Source of the DNA: Gorsachius magnificus
Taxonomy: Eukaryota > Chordata > Aves > Pelecaniformes > Ardeidae
Length of the DNA: 64,000 bases
Direction: 5' to 3'
NCBI GenBank assembly: GCA_034008185.1
Contig: CM067081.1
Location: 154,286,258-154,350,257, forward strand
Shown: piece after piece, positions 25,845-63,379 of the stretch
Layout of the letters: every line of letters begins with the position of its first letter
How positions within the stretch are numbered: position 1 is the stretch's first letter
Made by a program: the position numbers and the translations under genes
Notes under the pieces: generated by a model
The model's input: only the letters and a program-made list of their open reading frames with translations
Told to the model about the DNA's origin: nothing
The model's database searches: none

Positions 25845-25960
25845 TTCCTGCCTGACGGGCTGGGGGCTCAGCAGGTCAGGGGACTGCTCCGCACCAGGGC
25901 TCCTGCTCCCAGTGCTCCCGGGCTGGGGGCTGCACGCCCTCCCTCTGGCTGGGGGTGAGT
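25845..25960. repeat. Short GC-rich patch with repeated GGCTGGGGG motif
   Basis: An island of about 115 bp, high in G and C, sits in otherwise AT-rich intron. It carries three copies of a 'ggctgggggct'-like motif (near 25859, 25921 and 25947). It forms the C-terminal part of a 115-codon open frame that begins at 25611; the AT-rich first part has no family signature. I take the frame as chance. The origin of the island is unknown. Confidence 0.4.
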
Positions 25961-26884
25961 AGGAGGCTGTTCTAAAACTCCTGCTTGGGGGAGCCTGTCT
26001 GTTAGCTGGAAAACAAGATTCGGGGTCTTTTTCTTAAGATTGAGTTGCTCTCCAAATCATGGTCTTGGAGCTGGATTTTTCTTTAACTTTGCCATGATTT
26101 GGGTGTGCAAAGAGGATGGGGAGGAAAAGTGGTTTTAGAGGGGAACGCTTTGCAGGGTGAGATTTCTGCTTTATAGCAGGCGCTGGTAGGGACTGAAGAG
26201 GGGGGCTGAAGGGCTACATGCACAGATGGTGATAGACCGTACTGTACCAGTCTGGGAAAATGATTAATCAATACTATAGGGATTTATTCTTTTAATTTAG
26301 CCTTCTGTTTCTCTCCTCAGGAGTTCTGTACAAGAATGTTCTAAACATGACACTGATTCAGGATCCTGGTGATTTTAAGAGAAATCAAAACAGTTCCCTG
26401 TTTTTTAGTTGGATCTTGTTGCAAATGGCAGCGAAGAGAACAAATGTTCTATCCATGTTTCTAATTGCAAGTTGCATAAATATGGCTCAGATTTTAATGA
26501 AGGGAACTTGGGGAAGCAGTACTGAGGAACAGTGAATGCTAAGTGAGCGAGATGCCTAATGCATGTTTTTCATAGTCCTATTGCACTTGCGTAGCTGTAG
26601 GAAACCTTCATTCTGATACTTCCCAAGTTTTGAGAGTTTGCCTTTCTGACCTTAGTGATCTCTTAAAAGGAAGCCTGTAACTTCATAAATCTTTTTTTCA
26701 GCAGAATTAAAAAGAAAGAAAGGAAAAAAATCACGGTAAGTGGCATTATTTACACCAGTGTAATTCGTTAATAGAGTTGGAACTTTTCTGGTCCTGATGC
26801 AGACCTTTGCTTCATGAGGTACAGGGGAATGTTGTTGCCCTTTATGGAGGATCAGTGCTGAAGGAAGAAAATGTCTTCCAGTGA

Positions 26885-27470
26885 GCACAAGGCTCCGTCC
26901 CTCTTTCTCTTCATCTCTTCTTCAATGTTAGTCACCTTTTCCCTGCTTGGATTTTCCTTCTTGTCCTGTTCTGTTTCCTCAACCAGTCTAGATTTTACTA
27001 CCCTGGTTTCTTTTAATACTTCTTCGAAGTTTTCTGCCTGAGCTAGAACCTTCCTTAGGCAGTCCCTTTCCCCTCATGCTCCTTGTCCAAAATGAGCTGT
27101 CTTTTCTCCTTATCACAGCAAGGATGTGCTTTTGGTTCCATTGCCTCCCCAGCTGTTTCAAACAGTTCTCCTCTACGTGGTAGTTCATCATATCTTTGTC
27201 TACTGTCCTCTGCCTCATTTAGCTTCAGTCTGTCTTCTCACTGTCCTGCTTGGTGGTTTCCCACCAACCTGCTGATGGCAATCCCCCTCTCCCACTATAC
27301 ACATGCTTTCCCTGGTCAGTCCTTAAGTTTATCCTGCTGCTCTCCTCTTACTCCTTCATGCCCATCCACTTTCCTGGCTCTCTTCATTTCACTTTTATAC
27401 CCCACTGTCTGTCTGTCCCCCTCTCAGTATTTCAGTTTCTTCTTCCACTATGGATGTCAGTGGTGAAGTA
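26885..27470. other. Pyrimidine-rich (C/T) stretch
   Basis: About 580 bp in which the + strand is dominated by C and T, with few G runs. It yields a 127-codon + strand open frame made mostly of serine, leucine, proline and cysteine, which is what such composition gives by chance. No tandem unit was found. The tract offers many cryptic polypyrimidine and AG acceptor sites. No function can be assigned. Confidence 0.5.
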
Positions 27471-27719
27471 ACTGAGGTTGCTGGAAAGGTAGACCTGAAG
27501 TGTCTGTGGGGGCCTTACCTCGATCCAGCGGGAGCTGTCCTGTGGACACAGAGCCTTGAGCTGAAGAACACTCACTTGCTCCATTGGAGTGCCTCATGAT
27601 TGGACCTGATGCGTGTGGGAGGCTGGAGCACAACTCTGAAATCCTCAGAGATTTTAGTCAAATTCTGAAAAATATTTACTCAGTATTTGTAACTATATAT
27701 GTTGGAGGCAGGGAGAACT

Positions 27720-28560
27720 TGTCACCTGACACTGGGGGGACAGACACATTAATTTAGGGATCTTTGGCAGCATGATGATGGCACTAAGTCGTAGTTACAA
27801 TTAAAGCTTTATTAACATGATATTATGATTAGTATAGCACAGAATTTATTATTAGGATGGCACGGGATTTCTACAAGCAGAATCAGTATAGTACAATTTA
27901 GAAGTAGCATAATATAGAATTTATAATACAACTTAACTTGTAATTTCTAATCACCTGGACCCTCTGCAGATTGGGTCAAATCTTCATACATGGCTTGCCG
28001 TATCAATACAACAATCATAATCTAGGCTCTAAGTTCAAGAAAAGAGTATGAGTCACTTCCTCAATCCTGGCAGGAAGGAGAGAATGGTGGAGGTGTCCCT
28101 GACCACAGCGGGCCCTGGGTCTCACTGTCCAGCAGCAGCTCTGGTCCATGTTCCCCACTTAGAACCACTTGGTCTTACAGACAGTGCAGTGGGTGCTGCT
28201 GTGCTGACGGGGCCATCACTGGTGGCCCTGGGTGCCTGGGACCTTCAAGTCCAGCAAGGAAGGGAGTAATCAACCTGGCTCCCAGGAACCTTGAGGCTGG
28301 TAGGGAAGGGAAGAAGAAATCTGTTTGGTTTGTCTACTTGGTTCACAGGACCTTCAGGCCCTGTAATGAGGGGAAAGGGAACAAATACATGACCCACTTG
28401 GTCACAGAGAATGGCTGCTTGCCTCATAAAGTGGTGCTAGTTATGCCAACCATGTTACCAGGGCTCAGGAGCAGGGGATACTGATTACTGAACAACCCTA
28501 TGAACAGTTGGTTTCAGTGTGAACAATTAGTTGGGTAGAGACTTCAGCAACGGAGGGCTG
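27720..28560 (-). mobile_element. Possible antisense LTR with repeated U3-like section
   Basis: On the - strand the segment ends in a CCCCCCAGTGTCAGGTGACA stretch (CA end at 27720). It has an AATAAAG poly(A)-like signal about 85-90 bp before that end, and upstream of it a set of degenerate repeats (28236-28402) resembling enhancer repeats of a U3 region. The distal (5') boundary is not clear and no target duplication was found. The region is richer in G and C than its surroundings. I infer an old solo LTR; another repeat class is possible. Confidence 0.3.
28236..28402. repeat. Degenerate minisatellite, about three units of 45-63 bp
   Basis: Units begin near 28236, 28281 and 28344. Each has the order: a 'gga(a)cctt' block, a short variable part, a purine-rich 'gggaaggga' type core, an A-rich part, then a C(T/A)TGG(T/C)TC-like end. 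Unit spacing is about 45 then 63 bp, with many substitutions. A fourth weaker unit may start near 28065, in the 'tcctggcaggaaggagagaa' segment. Confidence 0.5.
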
Positions 28561-30246
28561 AGTTTTACAATGGAAAGTTGACAATATTGATGATATAGGT
28601 ACTCCCAGGTTCCTTCTTAATAAGTGACAGGTATTGGTAACAATTCAGGATGTTTTACGCTGGAGGAATGGCCTACAAGTGATTGAAAGCCACAGTCTTA
28701 ACTTCTAGGGTGGGAAGAAGTTACTTAGATTAATAAAAAGATGCATTAAAAAGTAATAGAATGCGTAAACCAACGTCACTTAAGGCTGAATATCAAGATT
28801 GTAAAGCAGTATGCTATAGGACCTTTTTTCCAAGGAATTAGTAAAAATTCTCTTCCTTAAATGTTTACGTGTTGACCAGGTGAAACACGCAAGTATCCTG
28901 TAAGAAGCACTTTCATGATAATGGGAGGAAGATTGTGAAGCAAAAATATTCCTTTAGTTTGTCTCTTCTGAGAGAGCATATGTTTGTGTTCTAGAAATGC
29001 AATATATAGCGTAACCTCAAGTGGTATTCACAAAACTACTTGAAATAGACTGCTACTTTTCACTGTCATCCTTAAGTAGGACATAGGGCCCCTAAATACC
29101 CATGGAAATTTAAGTGCAAAGAGGAAGAACTAGGCTCTGATCCAAAGTCAGTTGAAGCTGATTAAGAGACTGCTTTTGGCTACCCAGGGCTCTGGCTTAG
29201 GCCACCAGCAAGCTAGAGTTGAGTCTCAAGTGTTCAGACAGACTTTTTTGGTTAGTTAAGCCTCGGGGCTTTTCTTTTGATTAACATTTGAGGTGCTGTC
29301 TGTGATTATAGGAGATGTCCCAGTGTGTATATACCTAAAGTGTCACCTATCTTCACTATTAAGTTGTAGACATAGTAAGTGGGTGATACCCAACACCTTA
29401 ACTACACTTAATCATCAGATTATGTATTGTTCTGTTTCTATGGCTTGACACTATACACTGTTAATTCACACGTATACCTAGAGATGACATATTTATTCCT
29501 ATAAGATACACTTACAGCTAGGACAGAGTAGAGGCAAGGAAAGTATCTTTACTTTGCATAGTTTGCAGTTCTTCAGCTAGTTTTACTGTGCTTCTCCATT
29601 CTTCTCATCCTGATAGATACTTAAACTTTTCAAATAGTGAAACGGAAGAGAAGAATGTGTTTTTCAAATAGGAAGTGTCTGTAGAGTTGCAAATAAAAAG
29701 TGAGAGGTGATGGTCTGCCGGACTCACGTGATTGTTTTATTTTACTTGTTTGCATGCTTATCTTCTATTTTAGAAATAGAAAATAAAATGTTTACATTTT
29801 ATTGTAATGGGTTTTTTGAGTGCAGTCCAAGTTAGTTCGTTCATTTTAATTCCACTTGGCACATTGCCCCAATTAATTTTACAGCTTGGCCTGAACTTTT
29901 TATAGATGCACATAATTATTTGCTATCTGTGTGCTGTGTCTCCACTTTCTTCAAATTGAGAAGAGTTGGAAAGTAACTTTTGGAGTTGGGTCAAGATTTC
30001 ATTCCAAATGTTAATAGAAATGTAGAGTTTTTTCTCTCTTCTAGCTGAGCTAGATTGCTTATATACTCTTCATCAATAACATTTTCCACAGTACAAAAAA
30101 GTTTTTCAAAAACTCTTACCTATAGCATTCTGTAAAGCATTCTGAGAAGTGGGGTTTAGCACTTGAGGGTCAAAATGTTTGCATCGGTTTGGGGGGGATA
30201 GACTGGAACTTGTTTTAATTATTTTCTTTTTATATTTGACCTCTAG

Positions 30247-31092
<846 letters not shown>

Positions 31093-31195
31093 AGAGAAGA
31101 AGCCAATTGGCTGGGACACTGACATTTCCTGGCTCACGGGAGAGGAGTTGCATGTGGAAGTCTTGGAGAATGTGCCACTCACGACACACAATTTT
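31093..31195 (+). CDS. BRAF: BRAF exon 5 (human residues 203-237)
   Basis: 103 nt. Its first base completes the glycine codon begun in exon 4, and it ends in phase 0. Acceptor CGCTTTAG, donor GTATGT. It encodes [20 protein letters not shown] and [14 protein letters not shown]: the end of the Ras-binding domain and the start of the cysteine-rich C1 domain. The histidine of HNF (human H235) is the first zinc ligand of that domain. Confidence 0.98.
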
Positions 31196-32474
31196 GTATG
31201 TACTGGCTTTTATGAAATGTTGAGTAGGGTTAAACCAACTTTGTACTTTCAAACTCAGCAACTTTGAATAATATTTTGTATCTGTGGGATGTGGTGGGTG
31301 TTGTGAAAGAATTTTTTAATTAAGTGAATTAGATAGAATTGTAATTGAAGTAAGTGATGTTAGAGTACTTGATTGCCCTTAAAACTTTCACATTTGGCTG
31401 GAATACACCCTCTAAAATCTATAAATGTAGGGGGTTTAAATCAGCACTGCATTGCAGAGCTGTAATAATAATCTACTATTTTTGTATTGCTGTATCTATA
31501 AAATGTATTCTGGGCCTCCCTGCTGGCTCTGCAGCAGCAATTAACTAATGAACTAACTATTCCCAGAGCGGTGCTGACATCATCAGTGATGCTAGTGCAC
31601 AAATATGTTTTGACCTGATAAGGCACCAAGTAAATGGAAGCTGCTAAACAGAATCCATCTAAATGGTTCCAGCTACATACAAAATCCTGGAACTAATGTT
31701 TCTCACATTGAGAAGAAAGACCTTTTATTTAAATAAAACCCCAAAATTCTATTTGCAAGCTGCTTAAACTATTTTACTCAAACAAGCTAGTTTGGCTATG
31801 ACTAGTTAGATTAAAGTCTAGTAGGCTTAATAGTTTTTTTATAATCTTCTGAAATTTTGATTATTAGATGTAGTAATACAACTAGAATGTGTTTTTATGC
31901 CAAATATTGCTAAATTTGAAAATGAAACTCAATCATTTCCCCCCCTATAATATGGGGATAATATATCTTCACCCTTTTGTGATGTTTCTGGGTTTCAGTA
32001 GTCAAAATTAAAAGTATATATGTAACCATACATAGAAGCCATATATATAAGCCATATGTGTATTTCCAGTCCTGTGAGTATTGGAAAGAAATGTCATTTG
32101 GCTTCTGGAAAAATTAGAAGATGAGATAATCTTTCAGCAGCTTTTTGTTTTTATAGGTTGTATCCAACTAAATTCTGAATGTTTGTCTCTAGCATGATAA
32201 TAGTGCACTGTTTTGCTTCAGATTTGTTGCTGGTTTTCTCACTGCTAATGAAATGAAGCATTAATTCTCATAAATAGTTGAAAGAAAATTTTAATGCATG
32301 AAGACTGTTTCAAAAAGGAGACAATCTTTTATGTAAATCTGTTTGATATATAAAACTGTAGCTCTGGCATCAAAAAAGAGGCTTGTAAGTGTATTTAAGG
32401 GAAGTAAAAGCAAATAGCCTACCTTAGGCTTACAGGAGGACTCTATTTAACTATGATTATTTTTGACGATGTAG
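31196..32474 (+). other. BRAF: BRAF intron 5 (1,279 bp)
   Basis: GTATGT...TTGACGATGTAG. AT-rich, with no repeats or RNA genes recognised. The acceptor has only a weak pyrimidine tract. Confidence 0.9.
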
Positions 32475-33733
<1,259 letters not shown>

Positions 33734-33853
33734 TTTGCTGTTTGTCTCCAAGTTCTTTGAACATCACCCCATACCGCAGGAGGAGGCCTCCTTAGGAGAG
33801 ACCACCCCAGCATCTGGATCGTACCCTTCAGTGCCCCCCTCAGATTCTGTTGG
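33734..33853 (+). CDS. BRAF: BRAF exon 7 (human residues 287-327)
   Basis: 120 nt. Its first T completes the aspartate codon, and it leaves two bases of a glycine codon. Donor GTATGA. It encodes [20 protein letters not shown], then a variable stretch [20 protein letters not shown]. The first half is conserved. The second half is the start of the flexible linker between C1 and CR2 and differs from human at about a third of positions. This is consistent with weak constraint on a disordered hinge. Confidence 0.97.
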
Positions 33854-43995
<10,142 letters not shown>

Positions 43996-44032
43996 GACTT
44001 GATTAGAGACCAGGGTTTACGAGGAGAAGGAG
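43996..44032 (+). CDS. BRAF: BRAF exon 9 (human residues 381-393), 37-nt exon
   Basis: Only 37 nt. Enters in phase 0 and leaves one base (G) of a codon. Acceptor TTATTTATAG, donor GTAAGT. It encodes DLIRDQGLRGEG, against DLIRDQGFRGDG in human. Its G starts either the alanine codon of the cassette exon at 45443 or the glycine codon of exon 10 at 48311, so both splice choices keep the frame. Confidence 0.97.
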
Positions 44033-45442
44033 GTAAGTAGTGTTTAAACTAGCTACTGTGCTATATTTGATTACACAACCGCTCTGTCCCTTCCCTTTAT
44101 TCTACTTCCTTCTACAGAACACAGGCACAAAGGAAAATATGACTAGAACAAAAAATTAATTTGCATTTGCTTGTCCATGAACTTAATATTTGTCTGACAA
44201 AGGTTTGAGTCATTTGCTGGTCATTCTGGGAGTGGGGGAGACGGAAGGAGAAAAAGTTTTGAAGTGGTATCTAGTTTTTTAGTTTTAAAATTATCTTGCA
44301 CTGTCACTTTTTTGCTCTCACACACACACACTCATTCACTCACACGGCTGCACACAGATACGCTACAAGTTCCCAACTCTCAAAGATTTTTATGCCTGTT
44401 GTTACCTTTCCACCCATGGAAACAACGGGGGTTTTCATTGAAAACCATCAACGTGGTAGATGGACCTTCCATACGAACTGCTGCATCCTAAAGCAGCATG
44501 AAATACTCCGGTTCTTCTCCCCCTCTACCCCTGCTGAAGATGCTGCTTTGCTGTACTGCATGCCTGTGCTACTCTTGGAACCAGGTGGTTAGGACCTTAT
44601 GCTAAAGCCGGGTCTTTCTATGTTCCTTTCAGTAACACACAGCCCTAATTCACAGTTAAGTCAGAACTAGTGCCAGAAGGTTAATTTTTCTTCACATGTT
44701 ATGCACGGGCCTGTTAAGTCATTTCTCCCACTGGCTGCCAAGGTCCTGAAAGGGCTTCTTATGTGCTGTATTTATTCCTATGAATATAATAATATAGAAA
44801 TAATAGAAATAAACAGCAATTAGGGCAGGCATATGACAGTTTTTCCAACTCCAAATCATTAACACAGTCATCTCCTACTAATTATAACTTGCTTCAGCTA
44901 TTAGTAAAGTCTGAATTACCCTAGTGCACTTTGTCCTGATCTCTGAGGTTTTGTACTGTGGGCTGTCACTGACTTTGTTTCTCCCATCCAAATCTGGTAG
45001 TTGGTAGGATGGTACCTACCTATTGCGGTGTGTTTGATGGAGCTGTTTTTCCTTATGCCAGCAATAGTACACTTTTTAAAAAGAAATACCCTTTTATTCT
45101 GCCAGCCTACTAATTTAAAGTTGCCAATTTTAGCTATTTTTGTATGTGTTGATAGGTGTGGCTCTCCACAGTTTTGCCCATTTTGTCCAGCATTTAAATG
45201 TTGTGCTATCGTGTTGGTTTTAACTTTTGGTCATAAACTGTCTGCTTGGCATCTGAAAGCAATTGGCTATTCCCAGTCCTGAAACAGTGTTATTAGTAAT
45301 TGACTTTTTTTTTTTCCTTCAAAGTACAGAAGCAATCTATAAATAGGAGTCAAAGCATCCTAGTTATTTCCCATGACTTCTTTCATTTCTTCTATGTGTC
45401 TGTCTTTCTGTCTCTGCCTGCCCGTCTCTTTCTCTCTAACAG
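44033..45442 (+). other. BRAF: BRAF intron between exon 9 and the cassette exon (1,410 bp)
   Basis: GTAAGT...TTTCTCTCTAACAG. It holds a short CA-rich run at about 44321-44348. The last 50 bases before the cassette exon are strongly pyrimidine-rich (a 'ctgtctttctgtctctgcct' type run), giving the cassette a strong acceptor. Confidence 0.85.
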
Positions 45443-45562
45443 CCCCTTTGAACCAACTGATGCGCTGTCTTCGGAAATACCAATCCCGGACTCCCAGTCC
45501 CCTCCTTCATTCTGTCCCCAGTGAAATAGTGTTTGATTTTGAGCCTGGCCCAGTGTTCAGAG
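45443..45562 (+). CDS. BRAF: BRAF alternative cassette exon (40 codons)
   Basis: 120 nt, phase 1 in and out, so it can be included or skipped without a shift. It encodes APLNQLMRCLRKYQSRTPSP followed by LLHSVPSEIVFDFEPGPVFR, as in the 40-residue insertion known from mammalian and avian B-Raf splice forms. That exon is called exon 10 in the mouse literature, is included mainly in neural tissue, and gives the 807-residue human form. It lies in the hinge between CR2 and the kinase. The acceptor is strong but the donor, AGAG|GTAGTT, is weak, which fits regulated inclusion. Near-identity with human argues for function. Confidence 0.95.
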
Positions 45563-53961
<8,399 letters not shown>

Positions 53962-54008
53962 TTATTTGCATGCCAAGTCAATCATCCACAGAGACCTCAA
54001 GAGTAATA
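53962..54008 (+). CDS. BRAF: BRAF exon 14 (human residues 565-581), catalytic loop
   Basis: 47 nt. Its first T completes the aspartate codon, and it leaves one A of an asparagine codon. Acceptor TTTCTTTTCAG. It encodes YLHAKSIIHRDLKSN. HRD holds the catalytic aspartate (human D576), and the lysine and asparagine of DLKSNN complete the loop. The last asparagine (human N581) is split by the intron. The donor is GTATCCTTT, not a normal U2-type site (see the U12 intron entry). Confidence 0.98.
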
Positions 54009-59364
<5,356 letters not shown>

Positions 59365-59382
59365 AAAGAAATGTGAAAGCAT

Positions 59383-59437
59383 GTGCCTGTGTGTCTGTGT
59401 GCTGGTGTGTTCCTGTGTGTGCAATACACGTGTGCGT
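59383..59437 (+). repeat. TG-rich tract directly after the BRAF stop codon
   Basis: An irregular run of TGTG, TGTCTGTGTG and TGTGTTCCTGTGTG units ends in ACACGTGTGCG. It is not a pure dinucleotide repeat. GU-rich RNA of this type is bound by CELF, TDP-43 and related proteins. It lies 35-90 nt after the alternative exon 18 donor. Confidence 0.7.
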
Positions 59438-62400
59438 TCTCAGTTCCTACCAGCCATGTTTTTAAGGTTTACTGAGGGAATGAAGGCTCACTTCCTAACA
59501 TTGGGCATCGAATGTCCCAAGCACAAAGTCTGTGTTGGTAAGGAATGCCCTGGGAACAGCTGGCACAAGAAGAATTACAAGGTCACTTAAGAGAAATGGG
59601 AAAAGTCACTTCAAAACAAGCAAAAATTCTGTTAAGGTCATTTGGTGTCGTTTTTGCTTGCCTGTGTCATTTTTGCCTAGTTTATTGATTTGAATTAGTT
59701 ACTCAGGAGTGTATTTGATTTTAATCTGCTCAAGCTATGATGTTGGGTGTTTTTTTTTTTATTCATTTGAGGTCATTATATTTGAGCAATAGGCTTTAGA
59801 TTCCTCAGTTAGTAATGCTACTCATATGTGGGAAACAATTGGAAAAATATACTTAGCTTCAAGGCTGAGCACAGTCGAAACTTCTTGTGGTCAGCAGAAG
59901 TGAGCAAGCAGATACAGCACAGAATCCAAAGAAAGACCTTAGTGACGTAACTTATTTTGAAAGTTGAAGTTTAAAATAGTGCTGCTCAGAGAACATCTCT
60001 TCCTGCAGAGGAGTGGTGGTGTGGGGTTTTTTTTACTTTTTATTTTTGTCTAAATACTCTGACCTGCTATAGTTTAGACCAATCTCAAAATGTTCTATTA
60101 CAATGCAACATAGAAGAAATTCTGAATCTGCTTTTGCTGAACTGCAAGAATATTACTGGTAATGGTGGCTTTATCCTTCAATTAGCAGGGATTTCAAAAT
60201 TAAAAACAAATTTTAAAATCTCAAGCATAACCAAATACTTTAAGAGAAGGCAGCTGCTAACACCCATAATAGGAAAAGAGGATTTTAAAAAGCAGTTGTT
60301 TTCATGGAAATCAGTATTATACCATGAATTCTGTTAAGATGAAATGTTTTAATTAATTTAATATTGTTAAGAATACTGCTGAACGTGCTTCTCTTCAGTG
60401 ACATTTTTTTTTTTTTCTTCCATATAAAACCTGCTAATTTGAGTAGAAGTGAATCGATTAGACTAGATGCCTAACTAAGAAAGCTAGACAGCTTACCCAG
60501 ATCCCGTCAGCTGACTTTAAAGATTGTATTTTTCTCTGGAGCATTCTTCTGCAACAGGCGAATGAATCAGAGTAGTAGAATGGAGAGTAGTGGTTCAGGT
60601 TATGTCAGTCTTTGATGTCAGATAGGAAAACAATAATGTTAGCGAATGTGTTCTTGCATATTTTGAAATTAGTCATGTGGGTTTGTTTGTTTTAAACTGA
60701 TAAGCTATTTTCACAGATTCTTCTGCATCGGAAACAAGCTATTGCTGCTCTTGTTAGGACTTGAAGGGCCAGGATTATTCTTAATGCCTTCTGATTAGCA
60801 TACTTACAGAGAAGTTTGCATGTTGCTAGCAATAGTTTTTTGAGATAGGTCAGGAATTCAAAAAAGGTTTTCTTTCCTGCTGTCCGGCAACTGAGCCTTT
60901 TAAAACAGGAGGCAGAGTTAGAGAGCTTGAAGAGATATAGGCAATTTCTACATTTTCTGGCCAGATTCTAATGGTCTTTTTGGCTTCTGCTGTTGGGACA
61001 GTTTTGGAATTAACTTTTCTCATTTTGTCAGTCAAGAAAATTCAGCTGTTGAAGTCTTTCTCTATGGAATTAGTTATAGAGGACAAAAGTTGTTATTGTT
61101 TTAGAAAATCTGTTTCCCATCTTTCTGGTAGCTTCGCCTCGTTTTGGCAGGCTTATCTTAAAATGAAAACAGGATTTAAGTAGTTTTTTCCCTCTTACTA
61201 ATTTATTTTATTCTAGACAGTGAGGAAGAACACTTCTTAAGCTTTGGGATATGGTATTCAGTACAGGCTACAATGCCCATCAGTAAGAGCACGAGGATGC
61301 TGCTGGGTTTCCTGCAGAATCTAGAAATGCAGCATCCCACCCAGAAAAAGCTTAACCACACAGGGAGTTAGGGAGAGTGCAGAACCATCATCACTGCCCT
61401 GCCCAGGCTTACTCTTTTTCAGGTCTGCCAGATCAGTTCAAACAAGTTATTCCTTGGAGTAGTGTTACCAATCTTGTTGTTAAGATTGTTCTTCTGTGCT
61501 ATAAAAGCTACAGTTATGCGGGGAAAAAATGCTGCCATCTTTAGACACATTTGGCCCCATTTCCTGCTGTGCAGTCAGTGCTTAGAATTCTTCCTGTGTC
61601 ACTTGTTCCTATGTGTCATGCATGGTCTGGGATCCATGGCCATAACATGATCTTAGCTTCTCACTAAACATTTTATGAAGCCTGAAAGGAGGCTAGTTTT
61701 TTGTGGATCATTAACTTTATCTGACATAAAGGCATTTAGGGGTTTAACTTCTGTAGTTTGTAATTGCTGCTTCAATGAGATTTGGAAGCATACGTAGGAT
61801 GAAGATGCCTAAATACACCTGTGGATTTGGGTCAGTGTACTCAAAGATGCAGTTCAGCTATATTGTTCAGAAACAGGTATCTATTAATCCTGAAAACAGG
61901 TCTGTAGGATCCCAGGCTTTTCGGGAGGTGTAGTTTATACTATATGAATTTCCTTTTTTTTTTTTTTTTTACTTCCTTGCATCTCAGTATAAAAACCAAA
62001 CCTGTCTTGGTACCTTGTAGAAGGACCAGATCCTCATAAATGCTGCTGTTTATTCTTCTGAGGATACTAATTATCTGCATCAGGGCATGTTCCAAGTTTT
62101 TCTTTAGCCAGTGGATGGTATCCATACTAGAAGACCAGTGCAAGATACAACAGAAAACTGCCTCTTTGTCATACTTTTTTCTGTATCTGTGAATGTAATC
62201 CAGGCAAGGTGTTGGAATTTGGTGTTTCCCTTTGATAAGTCAGTTGCTCTCTACTTCAGTAGACAAGGCTGGCATGGGCCTAGAATGAAACCATTCTTCG
62301 CCTTATGATTTCCCCTTACGATTCTTCCAAGAAACATAGCACCTACCCCAGGATAAGGAGTACAGTTAAGATTGTCTTAATGACCTCAGGATTTAGTGAC

Positions 62401-62760
62401 CTCCAGATTACTTATAAATTTGTGGGAGTAGAGATTGGTAACTGCATCTTAAATCCTTCCAGGAATAAGAGGCAGCAGGTTCACTCAGAACATGCCCGTA
62501 TTATATATTGTTTGGACACAACATGAAAGAATTTGATCATTTTTTAGTACAGATTTTTGAAAGTGTGCATTTAAAATAGTTTCCACTTGCTTTGCATGTG
62601 ATGAGCATGAAAAGACTGTAGCAATTCGCTTGAAAGGGCTCTGTAAGAAGATTTTCAAATGCTATCCGTCCTTTGGAAAGGAATTTCTTTGCTACCAGTC
62701 AAAGCAAGTATCTGAAGTTTTGCTTGATTAAAAAGCACATCAGACGTCTGGCTCACAATG

Positions 62761-62766
62761 AATAAA
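62761..62766 (+). terminator. Candidate polyadenylation signal AATAAA
   Basis: AATAAA is followed after four bases by a TGTCTGTTGTTTTTTT run, a typical GU/U-rich downstream element, though closer to the hexamer than usual. It is 3.4 kb after the BRAF stop codon. It is the best-looking signal in this flank, but the base composition makes chance occurrences common. A second AATAAA is at 63905. Confidence 0.25.
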
Positions 62767-63379
62767 AATGTCTGTTGTTTTTTTCACATCCCAAATGGCT
62801 AAGTATGTGGTTTTATAGCTTCGTGGTAAGCTAATCCCATTTGGAGCAGCCATGGCCCAGCTCCTTACTCTTGCACCGGCAGATACTCTCCGACTCCACA
62901 AGTCCATTCCATACAGTTGAGCGGGTTCCCACCACCACCACCAGAGCAGCTCTTCAAAAACTGATCAGCTCTCCTTGCCCACCAGCCTGAGCTAGCATTT
63001 GATAGATGAGCTCCCTGAGCCATCTTGCTTCAGGGCCAGCATGGCCCAACGGGCAGGTCATTGCTCTACAGCTTGGGTCAGGAGGGAGAGTGGGACTGCC
63101 GTAGTCCCAGTTTAGATTAGCATTCCCAGTTGGGATTAGCATTGGCCATTACAGAAATGGTGTCCAAAGACTTAGCAGGGCAGAATCAGGATGATCCTGT
63201 TTCCTGCAGGACAGGGCATACCAGGGCAAATTCCTAAAGCTGTCTTCATTTTGTCCATTTGTTGCTCTCAGGCAAGACCTTCCTGTCCTGCTAGAAAACG
63301 GTGAATTCACAGTTCAGGTTACTTCATTTATCTGTATCCATCTAAGTCTCAGGAAGTGGTTGCCTGTGTTCTCCTGCAG

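Larger units (their letters stand above)
14106..30246 (+). other. BRAF: BRAF intron 3 (16,141 bp)
   Basis: GTGAGT...TTGACCTCTAG, the largest intron in the window. It contains a diverged LTR (22254-22776), a short GC-rich repetitive patch (about 25845-25960), a strongly pyrimidine-rich stretch (about 26885-27470) and a possible antisense LTR with internal repeats (about 27720-28560). I saw no conserved exon or RNA gene. Open frames of about 115-145 codons occur here but overlap repeats or low-complexity sequence. Confidence 0.88.
59365..62790 (+). other. BRAF: Region after the BRAF stop: 3' UTR and/or intron 18
   Basis: Non-coding, AT-rich sequence. A GU-rich run (about 59383-59437) starts about 20 nt after the stop codon. 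No AATAAA is seen in the first 3 kb; the first good one is at 62761. The reference form may therefore have a long 3' UTR, or the short human-like 3' UTR may use a variant signal that I cannot identify. For X1-type splicing the same stretch would be intron. No repeat family or RNA gene recognised. A T17-18 run lies near 61954-61971. Confidence 0.5.

Noticed and set aside
25611..25958. 115-codon + strand frame in intron 3
   Set aside because: It joins AT-rich intron to a GC-rich repetitive patch. The two halves have unrelated composition and no conserved motif.
27083..27466. 127-codon + strand frame in intron 3
   Set aside because: Low-complexity serine/leucine/proline translation of a C/T-rich tract.
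44318..44350. CA-rich run in the intron before the cassette exon as a splicing enhancer
   Set aside because: Short and irregular, and more than 1 kb from the cassette exon. There is no basis to assign a role.
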